NCBI GenBank assembly: GCA_964437415.1
Contig: CAYTGN010000006.1
Location: forward strand, 127,232-191,231
DNA: 64,000 nt
Direction of reading: 5' to 3'
DNA from: CADEDV01 sp964437415
GTDB lineage: Bacteria > Bacteroidota > Bacteroidia > Chitinophagales > Chitinophagaceae
The position numbers and the translations under genes are program-made. This document shows, piece after piece, positions 50,380 to 58,121 of the stretch (its first letter is position 1; each line of letters opens with the position of its first letter). The notes beneath the pieces were generated by a model, which saw only the letters and a list, made by a program, of their open reading frames with translations, searched no databases and was not told the DNA's origin.

Positions 50380-51393
50380 TTACTTGCCCCCCTTCAGGGG
50401 ATGGGGGCTTAGTATTTCAGATAGCACCGCCTGTGCTGCCCACACCCGGTTGGAGGCTTCCTGTGTTACCAAACTGTTAGGTCCGTCCAGCACTTCGTCA
50501 CTCAGTTCTACGTTTCTTCTTACCGGGAGACAATGCATCACTTTGGCATTATTGGTCAGTTTCAGTTTTTTATTGGTCAGCATCCATTTAGGGTCGCTTT
50601 CATAAATTTTGCCATAATCATTATAAGTGCTCCAGTTCTTTACATAAACAAAATCGGCGTCTTTCAATGCCTCATCCTGGTTATGCGTAATGGTTGCACC
50701 ATTGGTAAATTCTTCACTCAGTTCATAATCCTCAGGATGAGTGATGACAAAATCCGCTTTTCTCCAGGCATTGATCCATTGGGAAAAACTATTGGCCACG
50801 CATTGGGGCAGGGGCTTTACATGTGGGGCCCAGGTCAATACGATTTTTGCCCCCCTGCCCCCCGTAGGGGGGGTAAGAGAAAGCTGTTCCTGGATGGTGA
50901 TTATATCTGTTAATGATTGTAATGGATGAAGCGTTGCACTTTCAAGACTTACGACAGGTATGCCGGCATATTTGATAAATTGTTTTATATACAGCTCACT
51001 GTAATCATCCTCCCTGTTCTTTAAGGAAGGAAAAGTGCGGATAGCAAGAATGTCAAAATATTTTCCAAATACCGGCGCTGCATCTTTTACATGTTCAACG
51101 GTAGTTCCGCTCATGATGGCTTCTTCTTCAAACTCCAGCATCCAGCCTTCGCTACCCACATTAAAAACAATCGCTTCCATACCGAGATTTTGTGCAGCGA
51201 TCTGGGTGCTAAGTCTTGTACGCATACTAGGGTTCAGGAAAAGACAACCGATACGTTTATTGGCGCCAAGAGATTTGTCCTTAAAAGGTGCAGCTTTGTA
51301 AGCCAGCGCTTTCTGCACCAGTGTATCAATGGCCTCCCCAACCCCTCCAAAGAAGGGGCTTACAAGGTCGTTTACAGAGGTAAAATTTTTCAT
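50380..51393 (-). CDS. argF: N-acylornithine carbamoyltransferase (acetyl/succinyl type)
   Basis: The 337-residue enzyme transfers carbamoyl from carbamoyl phosphate to an N-acylornithine. Motifs are NPSMRTRLST (carbamoyl-phosphate loop, 55-63), ATLHPLQSLTD and VMHCLPVRRN. Glu in the SGTTVEH-type loop marks acetylornithine enzymes and Pro marks succinylornithine enzymes; here the position is Val99, so the substrate is uncertain. Three Gly/Pro-rich segments look foreign: SPFFGGVGEA (12-21), TPPTGGRGA (174-182) and the C-terminal SPHPLKGGK. All three are encoded by GC palindromes. The family pattern continues smoothly around each. Confidence 0.93.
   Translation of the reverse strand: MKNFTSVNDLVSPFFGGVGEAIDTLVQKALAYKAAPFKDKSLGANKRIGCLFLNPSMRTRLSTQIAAQNLGMEAIVFNVGSEGWMLEFEEEAIMSGTTVEHVKDAAPVFGKYFDILAIRTFPSLKNREDDYSELYIKQFIKYAGIPVVSLESATLHPLQSLTDIITIQEQLSLTPPTGGRGAKIVLTWAPHVKPLPQCVANSFSQWINAWRKADFVITHPEDYELSEEFTNGATITHNQDEALKDADFVYVKNWSTYNDYGKIYESDPKWMLTNKKLKLTNNAKVMHCLPVRRNVELSDEVLDGPNSLVTQEASNRVWAAQAVLSEILSPHPLKGGK
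50386..50408. repeat. GC-rich palindrome forming the 3' end of argF
   Basis: CCCCTTCAGGGG (50389-50400) followed by ATGGGGGC encodes the ArgF tail SPHPLKGG. It sits 26 bp from the start codon of the DUF559-argB gene, on the opposite side of the DUF559 domain from the 49941-49965 copy. Confidence 0.7.
50849..50873. repeat. GC-rich palindrome inside argF
   Basis: CCCCCC-GTA-GGGGGG (50858-50872) together with a second C run just before it encodes TPPTGGRG within ArgF, between TIQEQLSL and KIVLTWAPH. The insert keeps the frame. Confidence 0.7.
51332..51359. repeat. GC-rich palindrome near the 5' end of argF
   Basis: CCCCT-N7-AGGGG (51342-51358) with a neighbouring GCCTCCCC encodes SPFFGGVGEA near the ArgF N-terminus. 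It is the third such element in this one gene. Confidence 0.65.
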
Positions 51394-51395
51394 GT

Positions 51396-52541
51396 TTATA
51401 CAGTCTGGAGTAAACCAATTTCTTCTTTTATACTGTCAATAAATTGTTCGGCGTCCCTTTTTTTTAAACCAAGCGAAGGAAGCAACCTGATGACATTGGG
51501 TTTTGCTTCGCCCGTGAAAACCTTTTGATTCCAGAGCAGGTTTTTTTTCAAATCTTTCAACTCTTCCGGCACATCAAAACCGATCATTAAGCCCCGGCCC
51601 CTTATATTTTTCAGTTGCGGAATTTCTTCCAACTGGTCTCTTAAATATTTTCCCACCATCACGGCATTGCCCATCAGTTTTTCTTCTTCAATGATTTCCA
51701 GCACTGCCAATGCTGCCGCACAGGCCAGGTGATTGCCGCCAAAAGTTGTTCCCAATTGGAAATGTTTGGGTTTGATATGCGGCGCAATGATGATTCCTGC
51801 TACCGGGAAACCATTGCCCATGCCTTTGGCCATCGTGTAAATGTCTGCATTCACCCCGGCAAAATCATGGCTGAAGAATTTGCCGCTCCGGCCATAACCG
51901 CATTGTACACTGTCGGCAATATAAACAGCGCCGTGTTCGTCACATAGTGAACGGATCTTTTTCAGAAATGAATCATCCGCTACATTGATGCCGCCTACTC
52001 CCTGTATGCCTTCAATGATCACAGAAGATATTTCTTTTCCCTGCTGTACAAAACATTCTTCCAAAGCTTCTTCATCGTTGAAGGGAAGAAAGACCACATT
52101 GCCGGTTTCATTTACAGGGGCGATATAATTTTTATTATCTGTTACGGAAACGGCCAGCGATGTTCTGCCATGAAAAGATTTGCTGAAGGCGACTATTTTT
52201 TTTCTTCCGTTGTGAAAAGAAGCCAGTTTCAATGCATTTTCATTCGCTTCAGCGCCACTGTTGCAGAGAAACAGCTGGTAGTCCTCCTTGCCGGAAACTT
52301 TTCCCAGTTTGCGGGCCAGCTCATCCTGTAAAGGAATTTTGATGGAGTTGGAATAAAAAGCGATTTTCTCCAGTTGTTCTTCAATTCTTTTCACCCAATG
52401 CGGATGGGTGTGTCCGATGCTGATGACGGCATGGCCGCCATACAGGTCGAGATATTGCTCTCCTTTATCATCCCATACATAAGAGCCTTTGGCTTTCACG
52501 ATGGTGACTTCATTGATAGGGTAAACATCAAACAGGTTCAT
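51396..52541 (-). CDS. argD: Acylornithine aminotransferase
   Basis: The 381-residue class III PLP aminotransferase makes N-acylornithine from the semialdehyde. Segments are YLDLYGGHAVISIGHTHPHW, FLCNSGAEANENALKLAS, FHGRTSLAVSVT and DSVQCGYGRSGKFFSHDFAG. The PLP Lys is in YTMAKGMGNGFPVAG. No inserted palindrome is seen. It overlaps the DUF1343 gene upstream by 4 bp and lies 2 bp before argF. Confidence 0.96.
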   Translation of the reverse strand: MNLFDVYPINEVTIVKAKGSYVWDDKGEQYLDLYGGHAVISIGHTHPHWVKRIEEQLEKIAFYSNSIKIPLQDELARKLGKVSGKEDYQLFLCNSGAEANENALKLASFHNGRKKIVAFSKSFHGRTSLAVSVTDNKNYIAPVNETGNVVFLPFNDEEALEECFVQQGKEISSVIIEGIQGVGGINVADDSFLKKIRSLCDEHGAVYIADSVQCGYGRSGKFFSHDFAGVNADIYTMAKGMGNGFPVAGIIIAPHIKPKHFQLGTTFGGNHLACAAALAVLEIIEEEKLMGNAVMVGKYLRDQLEEIPQLKNIRGRGLMIGFDVPEELKDLKKNLLWNQKVFTGEAKPNVIRLLPSLGLKKRDAEQFIDSIKEEIGLLQTV

Positions 52542-53713
52542 TTATGCAATTTTACTTTTTTAAGACTGGGTTTATATATCAAAAAAGGGTTTACTTCTTT
52601 TATCCAGGCGGTTTCTTCCTCTTCCATTTTTGTCGCCACTTCTTTCCAGTTGTTTTTTCCATGAAGATAATCCAGCAACACCGTGTCGCCGGCCAGCAGT
52701 TCAACGGCTTTGCTGTCATTAAAGGCCTCATACTTTCCTTCTTTCCAGCTAAAACCTTCGGACCTTTCTTTGCAATACCTGATAAGCTGTAAAGAGTGTG
52801 CCAGCGAATGATAGTTATTTTTTTTCTGCAGCATTAATTGTATGCCGTTGCATACTTCACCGGCATATTTATGGAATACGGGTATAAAACGGACAGGCCT
52901 GATGCTGCAACCGCTGTTATAGGCGGGATGTTTTTTACTGTTCCAGCTTTCGTCAAACACCCAACTCATGAAAGGGGCGCCAATGGTTTCAAAGGGAAGG
53001 GTGGTGCCCCTTCCTTCGCTTACATTGGTACCTTCCCAGAGACATTGTCCGCTATATAGTTTACAGGTAGTTACCGATGGGATATTCGGTGATGGCGGAA
53101 TAAAAATGTAATTCTTTTTATCAACCGGCACAATGATAAGCTCCCATGTTGCGTGTAGTTTGCTTTTGAAATAACGGCAAAGCTCTGCGATGGTGAGTCC
53201 GTGACGATGAGGCAACCCTTGCAACCCGATAAAAGAAGAAAAGTGGGCAGGCATTCTTGTTCCTTCCACCTGCCGCCCTGCCGGGTTGGGTTTGTCTATA
53301 ACGAGGATGGTTATATTCAGCTTCAGGCTGCTGATCTTTTGCAGCAAGAGAAATAGTGTTGTGATGTATGTGTAATACCTGCAGCCGGCATCCTGTATGT
53401 CAACGATAAGCGTATCAATACTGCTGAGTTGTTTTTCGGTGGCGGTCAGGGAATGTTCACGACTGCTGTAAAGAGATACCAATTCTGCAGTGCCGGTTAT
53501 TTTTTGATACAATGCTGTATCGTCCAGTTTAACCTGGTCCTGCAGTTCTCCGAAAAGGCCATGTTCGGGAATAAACAGTTTGCTCAGCTTCCCCGTTTCT
53601 GCCAGCACCTGGAATGTATATTTCCCTGCTGTGCTATACCAGGCTGTATGATTACACAATAAACCAACAGATTCACTTTTCCTGGTTAGTTTATATAGTG
53701 CATCCTTCTTCAT
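52538..53713 (-). CDS. DUF1343 protein, NamZ-like exo-beta-N-acetylmuramidase
   Basis: The 391-residue protein belongs to DUF1343, the family of NamZ, which removes terminal MurNAc from peptidoglycan fragments. Segments include GLLCNHTAWYSTAGKYTFQV, FIPEHGLFGELQDQVK, DTLIVDIQDAGCRYYTYITT, VIDKPNPAGRQVEGTRM, GLPHRHGLTIAELCRYF and LWEGTNVSEGRGTTLPFETI. No signal peptide is visible, so this version may act in the cytoplasm. It lies within the arginine operon, overlapping argD by 4 bp and 2 bp after argC, a setting I cannot explain from its function. AnmK, a later step of MurNAc recycling, is encoded at 63200. Confidence 0.85.
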   Translation of the reverse strand: MKKDALYKLTRKSESVGLLCNHTAWYSTAGKYTFQVLAETGKLSKLFIPEHGLFGELQDQVKLDDTALYQKITGTAELVSLYSSREHSLTATEKQLSSIDTLIVDIQDAGCRYYTYITTLFLLLQKISSLKLNITILVIDKPNPAGRQVEGTRMPAHFSSFIGLQGLPHRHGLTIAELCRYFKSKLHATWELIIVPVDKKNYIFIPPSPNIPSVTTCKLYSGQCLWEGTNVSEGRGTTLPFETIGAPFMSWVFDESWNSKKHPAYNSGCSIRPVRFIPVFHKYAGEVCNGIQLMLQKKNNYHSLAHSLQLIRYCKERSEGFSWKEGKYEAFNDSKAVELLAGDTVLLDYLHGKNNWKEVATKMEEEETAWIKEVNPFLIYKPSLKKVKLHK

Positions 53714-53715
53714 GA

Positions 53716-54693
53716 TCAGAAACCGGTAGGTTTGAGTTTCAACCCGGCTGTTTCATCAAGCCCGAATAACAGGTTCATATTTTGTACAGCCTGTCCGCTG
53801 GCGCCTTTCAGCAGGTTATCAGTGGCGGAATGAACCACCAGTTTGCTGCCAGCTTTTTCAAGGTGAATGACAGCTTTGTTGGTATTCACCACCTGTTTCA
53901 GGAAGATGGGTTCGTTACTCACATGGGTAAAAGGATATCCTTTGTAAAAATCCATGAACAATTTTTTTACTTCTTCCAGGCTCAGTTCACAATGAATAGT
54001 AGAGCTGATAAAAATACCTCTGGTGAAATCGCCTCTCCACGGAACAAAGTTTAATTCAATATTGTTGCCCGGCTGCAATTGCAATAATGATTCACCTATC
54101 TCATCCAGGTGCTGGTGAGTAAGCGTTTTATAGGCCTGTATATTATTGGCCCGCCAGCTGAAATGAGAGGTCTGTGTCAGTGATTGCCCTGCACCTGTTG
54201 AACCGGTGATGCCGGTTGTATAGATCTCATCCAGTAAGCCGGCTTTTGCCAGGGGTAATAAGCCTAACTGGATCGTTGTGGCAAAACAGCCGGGATTGGC
54301 AATGTTATCAGCTTTTCTTATTGCTTCCCTGTTTAGCTCGGGTAGCCCGTATATAAATTTTCGATTTTGGATTTTTGAATGTTGATTTAACCGGAAATCG
54401 TTGGCTAAATCAATAATCCTGGTGCTTTCAGGAATTGTATTTTCAGTTATAAATTTCTTTGATTCACCATGCCCCAAACAAAGGAATAATACATCAGCAT
54501 CATTACTCATCTGATCGGTGAATAGCAAATCCGTTTCACCCAGCAGGTCCTGGTGAACAGTATGAACAGCTTTACCCGCATTGCTGCGGCTATGAATAAA
54601 AGAAACAGATACATGCGGATGATTGATCAGTAAACGGATCAATTCACCACCGGTATAACCTGCTCCCCCGATTATGCCAACTTTGATTTTCAT
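53716..54693 (-). CDS. argC: N-acyl-gamma-glutamyl-phosphate reductase
   Basis: The 325-residue NADPH enzyme makes the semialdehyde of N-acylglutamate. It has the Rossmann motif IGGAGYTGGELIRLL, the catalytic Cys in NIANPGCFATTIQLG, and HLDEIGESL and TRGIFISSTI later. Near residue 104 the segment LNQHSKIQNRKFIYGLPEL holds an A/T-rich stretch (about 54361-54390) where other ArgC proteins are shorter, so a small insertion is possible. It lies 5 bp after argG. Confidence 0.95.
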   Translation of the reverse strand: MKIKVGIIGGAGYTGGELIRLLINHPHVSVSFIHSRSNAGKAVHTVHQDLLGETDLLFTDQMSNDADVLFLCLGHGESKKFITENTIPESTRIIDLANDFRLNQHSKIQNRKFIYGLPELNREAIRKADNIANPGCFATTIQLGLLPLAKAGLLDEIYTTGITGSTGAGQSLTQTSHFSWRANNIQAYKTLTHQHLDEIGESLLQLQPGNNIELNFVPWRGDFTRGIFISSTIHCELSLEEVKKLFMDFYKGYPFTHVSNEPIFLKQVVNTNKAVIHLEKAGSKLVVHSATDNLLKGASGQAVQNMNLLFGLDETAGLKLKPTGF

Positions 54694-54698
54694 GTTTC

Positions 54699-55898
54699 TT
54701 ATTTCTCATTCTCTTTCCTGACAGCATTCCAGATACTCGTCTGGTTGCCGAATATTTTGGAAAAACCTCTTACGTCTTCGCCGCTGAAACCGGTATTCAT
54801 TTCCCCGTATTTACCAAACTTGCTGCTCATCAGGTCGTATTTACTTTCAATACCGGTCACCTGGAACCGGTAAGGCATCAGTTGCACAAACACATCACCA
54901 CTTACATTTTGCTGGCTGTTTTGCAAAAAGGCTTCAATATCTCTCATCACCGGATCGAGTATCTGGCCTTCATGCAGCCAGTTGCCATAGAATTGGGCCA
55001 GTGTATCTTTCCATTGCAACTGCCATTTGGTGAGCACATGTTTTTCCAGTGCATGATGCGCTTTTAAGATCACCATCGGCGCTGCTGCCTCAAAACCCAC
55101 CCTGCCTTTGATGCCGATAATCGTATCGCCGACATGTATATCTCTTCCTATTCCGTAAGGTCCGGCAATAGTTTGTAAGTATTGAATGGCTTCTGACGGA
55201 TGCAAGAACTGTTTGTCGTCAACTGAAACCAATTCTCCTTTTGTAAATCCTAATTTGACTTTCCGGCTATCAGACTCACTGACTTGTGTAGGCCATGCTT
55301 CTTCCGGCAACATGCCTTTTGATGAAAGCGTTTCTTTTCCACCTACACTCGTTCCCCAAAGACCTTTATTGATAGAATACATTGCTTTGTCAAAGTTCAT
55401 TTCCACACCCTTACTTTTCAGGTAAGTGATCTCATCTTCACGGCTAAGTTTCAGATCTCTTATCGGTGTGATGATCTCCACGCCGGGGATCATGATATGA
55501 AAGATCATATCAAACCGCACCTGGTCATTACCGGCGCCTGTGCTGCCATGCGCCACGGCATCGGCTTTCAGTTGCTGAACATGCTCAGCAATATGCAGGG
55601 CCTGGCTCAGTCTTTCTGCCGACACACTCAGCGGGTAGGTATTATTCTTTAGAACATTTCCGAAGATGAGATATTTGATGATGCGGTCATAATAACCTTT
55701 CACCGCATTGACAGTGGTATGAGATTTCACACCGAGTTTATAGGCATGAGCTTCAATCTGCTTTAATTCTTCTTCGCTAAAGCCACCGGTGTTCACAATG
55801 ATGCTATGCACTTCATATCCCTTCTCCTCGCTGAGATATTTGACGCAGTAAGTCGTATCTAATCCGCCGCTGAAACCAAGTACTACTTTTTTTGCCAT
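54699..55898 (-). CDS. argG: Argininosuccinate synthase
   Basis: The 399-residue ATP-dependent ligase couples citrulline and aspartate. It has the PP-loop motif LGFSGGLDTTYCVKYL and AHGSTGAGNDQVRFDM. The GVEIITPIRDLKLSREDEIT and AMYSINKGLWGTSVGGKE segments are also typical. It is cytosolic and of normal length. It follows the GNAT gene by 17 bp and is second in the operon. Confidence 0.97.
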   Translation of the reverse strand: MAKKVVLGFSGGLDTTYCVKYLSEEKGYEVHSIIVNTGGFSEEELKQIEAHAYKLGVKSHTTVNAVKGYYDRIIKYLIFGNVLKNNTYPLSVSAERLSQALHIAEHVQQLKADAVAHGSTGAGNDQVRFDMIFHIMIPGVEIITPIRDLKLSREDEITYLKSKGVEMNFDKAMYSINKGLWGTSVGGKETLSSKGMLPEEAWPTQVSESDSRKVKLGFTKGELVSVDDKQFLHPSEAIQYLQTIAGPYGIGRDIHVGDTIIGIKGRVGFEAAAPMVILKAHHALEKHVLTKWQLQWKDTLAQFYGNWLHEGQILDPVMRDIEAFLQNSQQNVSGDVFVQLMPYRFQVTGIESKYDLMSSKFGKYGEMNTGFSGEDVRGFSKIFGNQTSIWNAVRKENEK

Positions 55899-55915
55899 TA
55901 CAGAATTTGAACGGT

Positions 55916-56659
55916 TTAAAGGTGAAAGTAATGATACAAAAATGCTTTAAGCCTGCCCCCGCCGCTGCTGCCGGTTTTTTCATCCGGGTTGGCTCCTTTG
56001 TTATTTTTATCCTTTTTGAGGAAAGGTCTTAATAATTTCCATTGCTTGAGGCGGAGCAGCCGTTCAAAACCTTTGGCGTTTTTCTTGAAATATTCTTTGG
56101 TTTCCTCCGGTGCATAATGATCTTTGGGATCATAGAGCATAGCAGTGCACATGCAATTCTTTCTTTCCTTGCTCATCAGTATCTCGTAATTCACACAGCT
56201 TTTACAGCCCGCCCAGAAAGCCTCGTCCTGTGTCAGTTCCGAGTAGGTCACCGGCTCGTAGCCAAGATCGCTGTTGATCTTCATCACCGCCAGCCCCGTG
56301 GTCAGCCCGAATATTTTGGCATCGGGATATTTCAGGCGGGACAGGGTAAAGATTTTTTTCTTGATGGATTTGGCCACTCCGGTCTTCCGGTAAGCCGGCG
56401 CCACGATCAAGCCACTGTTGGCCACATATTCACCATGGCTCCATGTTTCGATATAACAAAAGCCTACCCATTCGTTCAGGTCAGTTACAGCTATTACTGC
56501 TTTGCCTTCATCAATTTTTTGTTCGATGTATTCCGGCGTCCGTTTGGCAATGCCGGTGCCACGGGCCGCAGCCGAATTCCCCATCTCATCCGTGATGGTC
56601 TTTGAGTAAACTTTATCAGATGCGGTCGCAACCCTGATAATGATATTTTGATTGTCCAC
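55916..56659 (-). CDS. GNAT acyltransferase, probable N-acylglutamate synthase
   Basis: The 247-residue protein has a GNAT domain with the acyl-CoA site APAYRKTGVAKSIKKKIF and FGLTTGLAVMKINSDLGYEP. A Cys-rich part follows (WAGCKSCVNYEILMSKERKN, then CMCT), which may bind metal. It is the first gene of the arginine operon and no classical argA or argJ is seen, so it probably makes N-acetyl- or N-succinylglutamate, the first intermediate. GNAT proteins in this position have been proposed to do so in other Bacteroidota. Its substrate is not shown by sequence. Confidence 0.8.
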   Translation of the reverse strand: MDNQNIIIRVATASDKVYSKTITDEMGNSAAARGTGIAKRTPEYIEQKIDEGKAVIAVTDLNEWVGFCYIETWSHGEYVANSGLIVAPAYRKTGVAKSIKKKIFTLSRLKYPDAKIFGLTTGLAVMKINSDLGYEPVTYSELTQDEAFWAGCKSCVNYEILMSKERKNCMCTAMLYDPKDHYAPEETKEYFKKNAKGFERLLRLKQWKLLRPFLKKDKNNKGANPDEKTGSSGGGRLKAFLYHYFHL

Positions 56660-56722
56660 TTTGTAATTATGTTATTATGATAAGGGCCACCAGTCCAAAG
56701 AAACTTTTCCGGAGAGGATTCA

Positions 56723-56758
56723 CTGACAGGGACCAGGGTGAAGGGTTCGTCCTGTCAG
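56723..56758 (-). promoter_or_regulatory. Leader hairpin of the arginine operon
   Basis: CTGACAGG (56723-56730) and CCTGTCAG (56751-56758) pair perfectly, extended by a GAC/GTC pairing with a bulge. The hairpin lies about 65 bases before the first codon of the operon. No T run follows, so it is not a simple terminator; it may be a folded leader element. Confidence 0.5.
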
Positions 56759-56825
56759 CACACAGGGCGGCGTCGTGGGCGGGAAAAAGTAAACACATCA
56801 AACCCAACCGAGTAAACTCCGCAGG

Positions 56826-56837
56826 TTATCGGCGCAT
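56826..56837 (-). promoter_or_regulatory. Possible Arg-Arg leader peptide of the arginine operon
   Basis: The minus strand reads ATG CGC CGA TAA, a Met-Arg-Arg-stop micro-ORF about 175 bases before the first gene and about 70 bases past the likely promoter. Two adjacent Arg codons fit attenuation by arginine-tRNA supply. Nothing else supports it, and no strong ribosome-binding site is visible. Confidence 0.3.
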
Positions 56838-56904
56838 GAAATGCAAATTGCTTGGTATGTGTCAGAATGTTGGTCACCTTGACAAACAAGTTGTAAATTG
56901 GGTA

Positions 56905-56929
56905 CAAATGTATAATAATAATTTATACA
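56905..56929 (-). promoter_or_regulatory. Promoter/operator of the arginine operon
   Basis: On the minus strand TACATTTG (56912-56905) is a full match to TAnnTTTG. It overlaps the inverted repeat TGTATAA-N7-TTATACA (56909-56929), which resembles ARG boxes in its A/T-rich dyad form. Binding here would cover the -7 element and repress. The remaining gene-free bases of 56660-56961 hold the leader hairpin and the possible leader peptide. Confidence 0.6.
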
Positions 56930-56961
56930 GGGTCGGAAAATTTTTGTTATAAACTGTTGTT

Positions 56962-57423
56962 ATGGACCAAAGCAAACCATTGACGGATGAACAACCGTTA
57001 GCGTCAGAGCCACCAAAGAAAAAATCATGGTGGAGGAAATTCCGCAACAGGCTTTTGCTGATCCTTTTTATTGCCCTGGCTATTTTTATTTATGTAAAAT
57101 TCTATTTTGTTTTTGGTGTCGGGACAAAGGCCGGGGAGCTGAATTTTATTGTGAAGAAGGGATACGTTTTTAAGACTTATGAAGGAAGAGTGATTCAAAC
57201 CGGCTATAAATCCAAAGTTCCGGGCAGCATTCAGTCAAATGAGTTTGAGTTTTCAGTGGAAGATGAAAAAGTGGCGCAGCAACTAATGTCAAATAGCGGG
57301 GCACTTATGGAGTTGCATTACAAAGAATACCTTGGCGCACTGCCCTGGCGGGGGATGAGCCGCTATGTGGTGGACAGTATCATCTCCATTCAACGACCAG
57401 GGAGTAACAATAACCCTTTCTGA
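56962..57423 (+). CDS. Single-pass membrane protein of unknown function
   Basis: The 153-residue protein has a Pro/Lys-rich cytoplasmic start (EPPKKKSWWRKFRNR), one transmembrane helix (LLLILFIALAIFIYVKFYFV) and an extracytoplasmic domain with GELNFIVKKGYVFKTYEGRV and HYKEYLGALPWRGMSRYVVD. This is a conserved small membrane protein of Bacteroidota, sometimes mislabelled as 6-phosphogluconate dehydrogenase; I see no dehydrogenase motif. It is divergent from the arginine operon. Confidence 0.8.
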   Translation: MDQSKPLTDEQPLASEPPKKKSWWRKFRNRLLLILFIALAIFIYVKFYFVFGVGTKAGELNFIVKKGYVFKTYEGRVIQTGYKSKVPGSIQSNEFEFSVEDEKVAQQLMSNSGALMELHYKEYLGALPWRGMSRYVVDSIISIQRPGSNNNPF

Positions 57424-57427
57424 GAAA

Positions 57428-58120
57428 CTATGCCTGGAGCAAGAAGATGGCAGGTCGTTTATGTATATCCGGTTTGTTTTGTTGCCACTCTGCAATAGTT
57501 TTAGTTTTTATCCATTCATTACTGGCAGTCAGGTCAACGGCGATACAAAGCCGGGTAGAAGCTTTACAATTTTTCAGGATGGTTTCTGTGAGTTGATTAT
57601 TGCGGTAAGGCGTTTCAATGAAAATCTGTGTGCAATTCTTTTTCTGCGATTCTGCTTCCAGTTCTTTAATGGCTTTTATCCGTTGCTGGTTGTCAATTGG
57701 CAAATACCCCACAAACTGGAATTGCTGACCGTTCATACCGCTGGCCATTAATGCTAATAATATGGAGTTGGGCCCCGCCAGTGGTTTCACTTCCACATTC
57801 ATTTGCTGGGCAATCGCTACCAGTGCTTGCCCGGGGTCTGCCACACCGGGACAACCTGCCTCGCTGATGATGCCGATGTTTTTTCCTTCCAGAAGTTTTT
57901 TCTTAAAACTGTCTGACATTTCCCGGGTGTCCGACACAGTATACCACTCATAATTATCTATCACTATTTCCTTACTCAGTGATTTCAAATAACGCCTTGC
58001 TGTTCTTTCATTCTCTACGAAAAATACCTGGCATTGCTTCGCTGTTTCCAGCACATAGGCAGGAATGGCATTGGTTCCTTCTTCATGCAAAACAGATGGG
58101 AGCAGGAAAACAGTTCCCAT
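57428..58120 (-). CDS. SAM-dependent methyltransferase, tetrapyrrole/RsmI family
   Basis: The 230-residue protein has the tetrapyrrole-methylase fold: MGTVFLLPSVLHEEG at the start, NIGIISEAGCPGVADPG and VKPLAGPNSILLALMASGM, FQFVGYLPID and IFIETPYRNNQL. These match RsmI, which methylates the ribose of C1402 in 16S rRNA, and its shorter relatives. A second RsmI-like gene may exist elsewhere, so the exact target is uncertain. The ATG at 58120 is chosen over 58183 since the fold starts there; the start is 1 bp after the EI24-like stop. Confidence 0.87.
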   Translation of the reverse strand: MGTVFLLPSVLHEEGTNAIPAYVLETAKQCQVFFVENERTARRYLKSLSKEIVIDNYEWYTVSDTREMSDSFKKKLLEGKNIGIISEAGCPGVADPGQALVAIAQQMNVEVKPLAGPNSILLALMASGMNGQQFQFVGYLPIDNQQRIKAIKELEAESQKKNCTQIFIETPYRNNQLTETILKNCKASTRLCIAVDLTASNEWIKTKTIAEWQQNKPDIHKRPAIFLLQA

Positions 58121-58121
58121 A

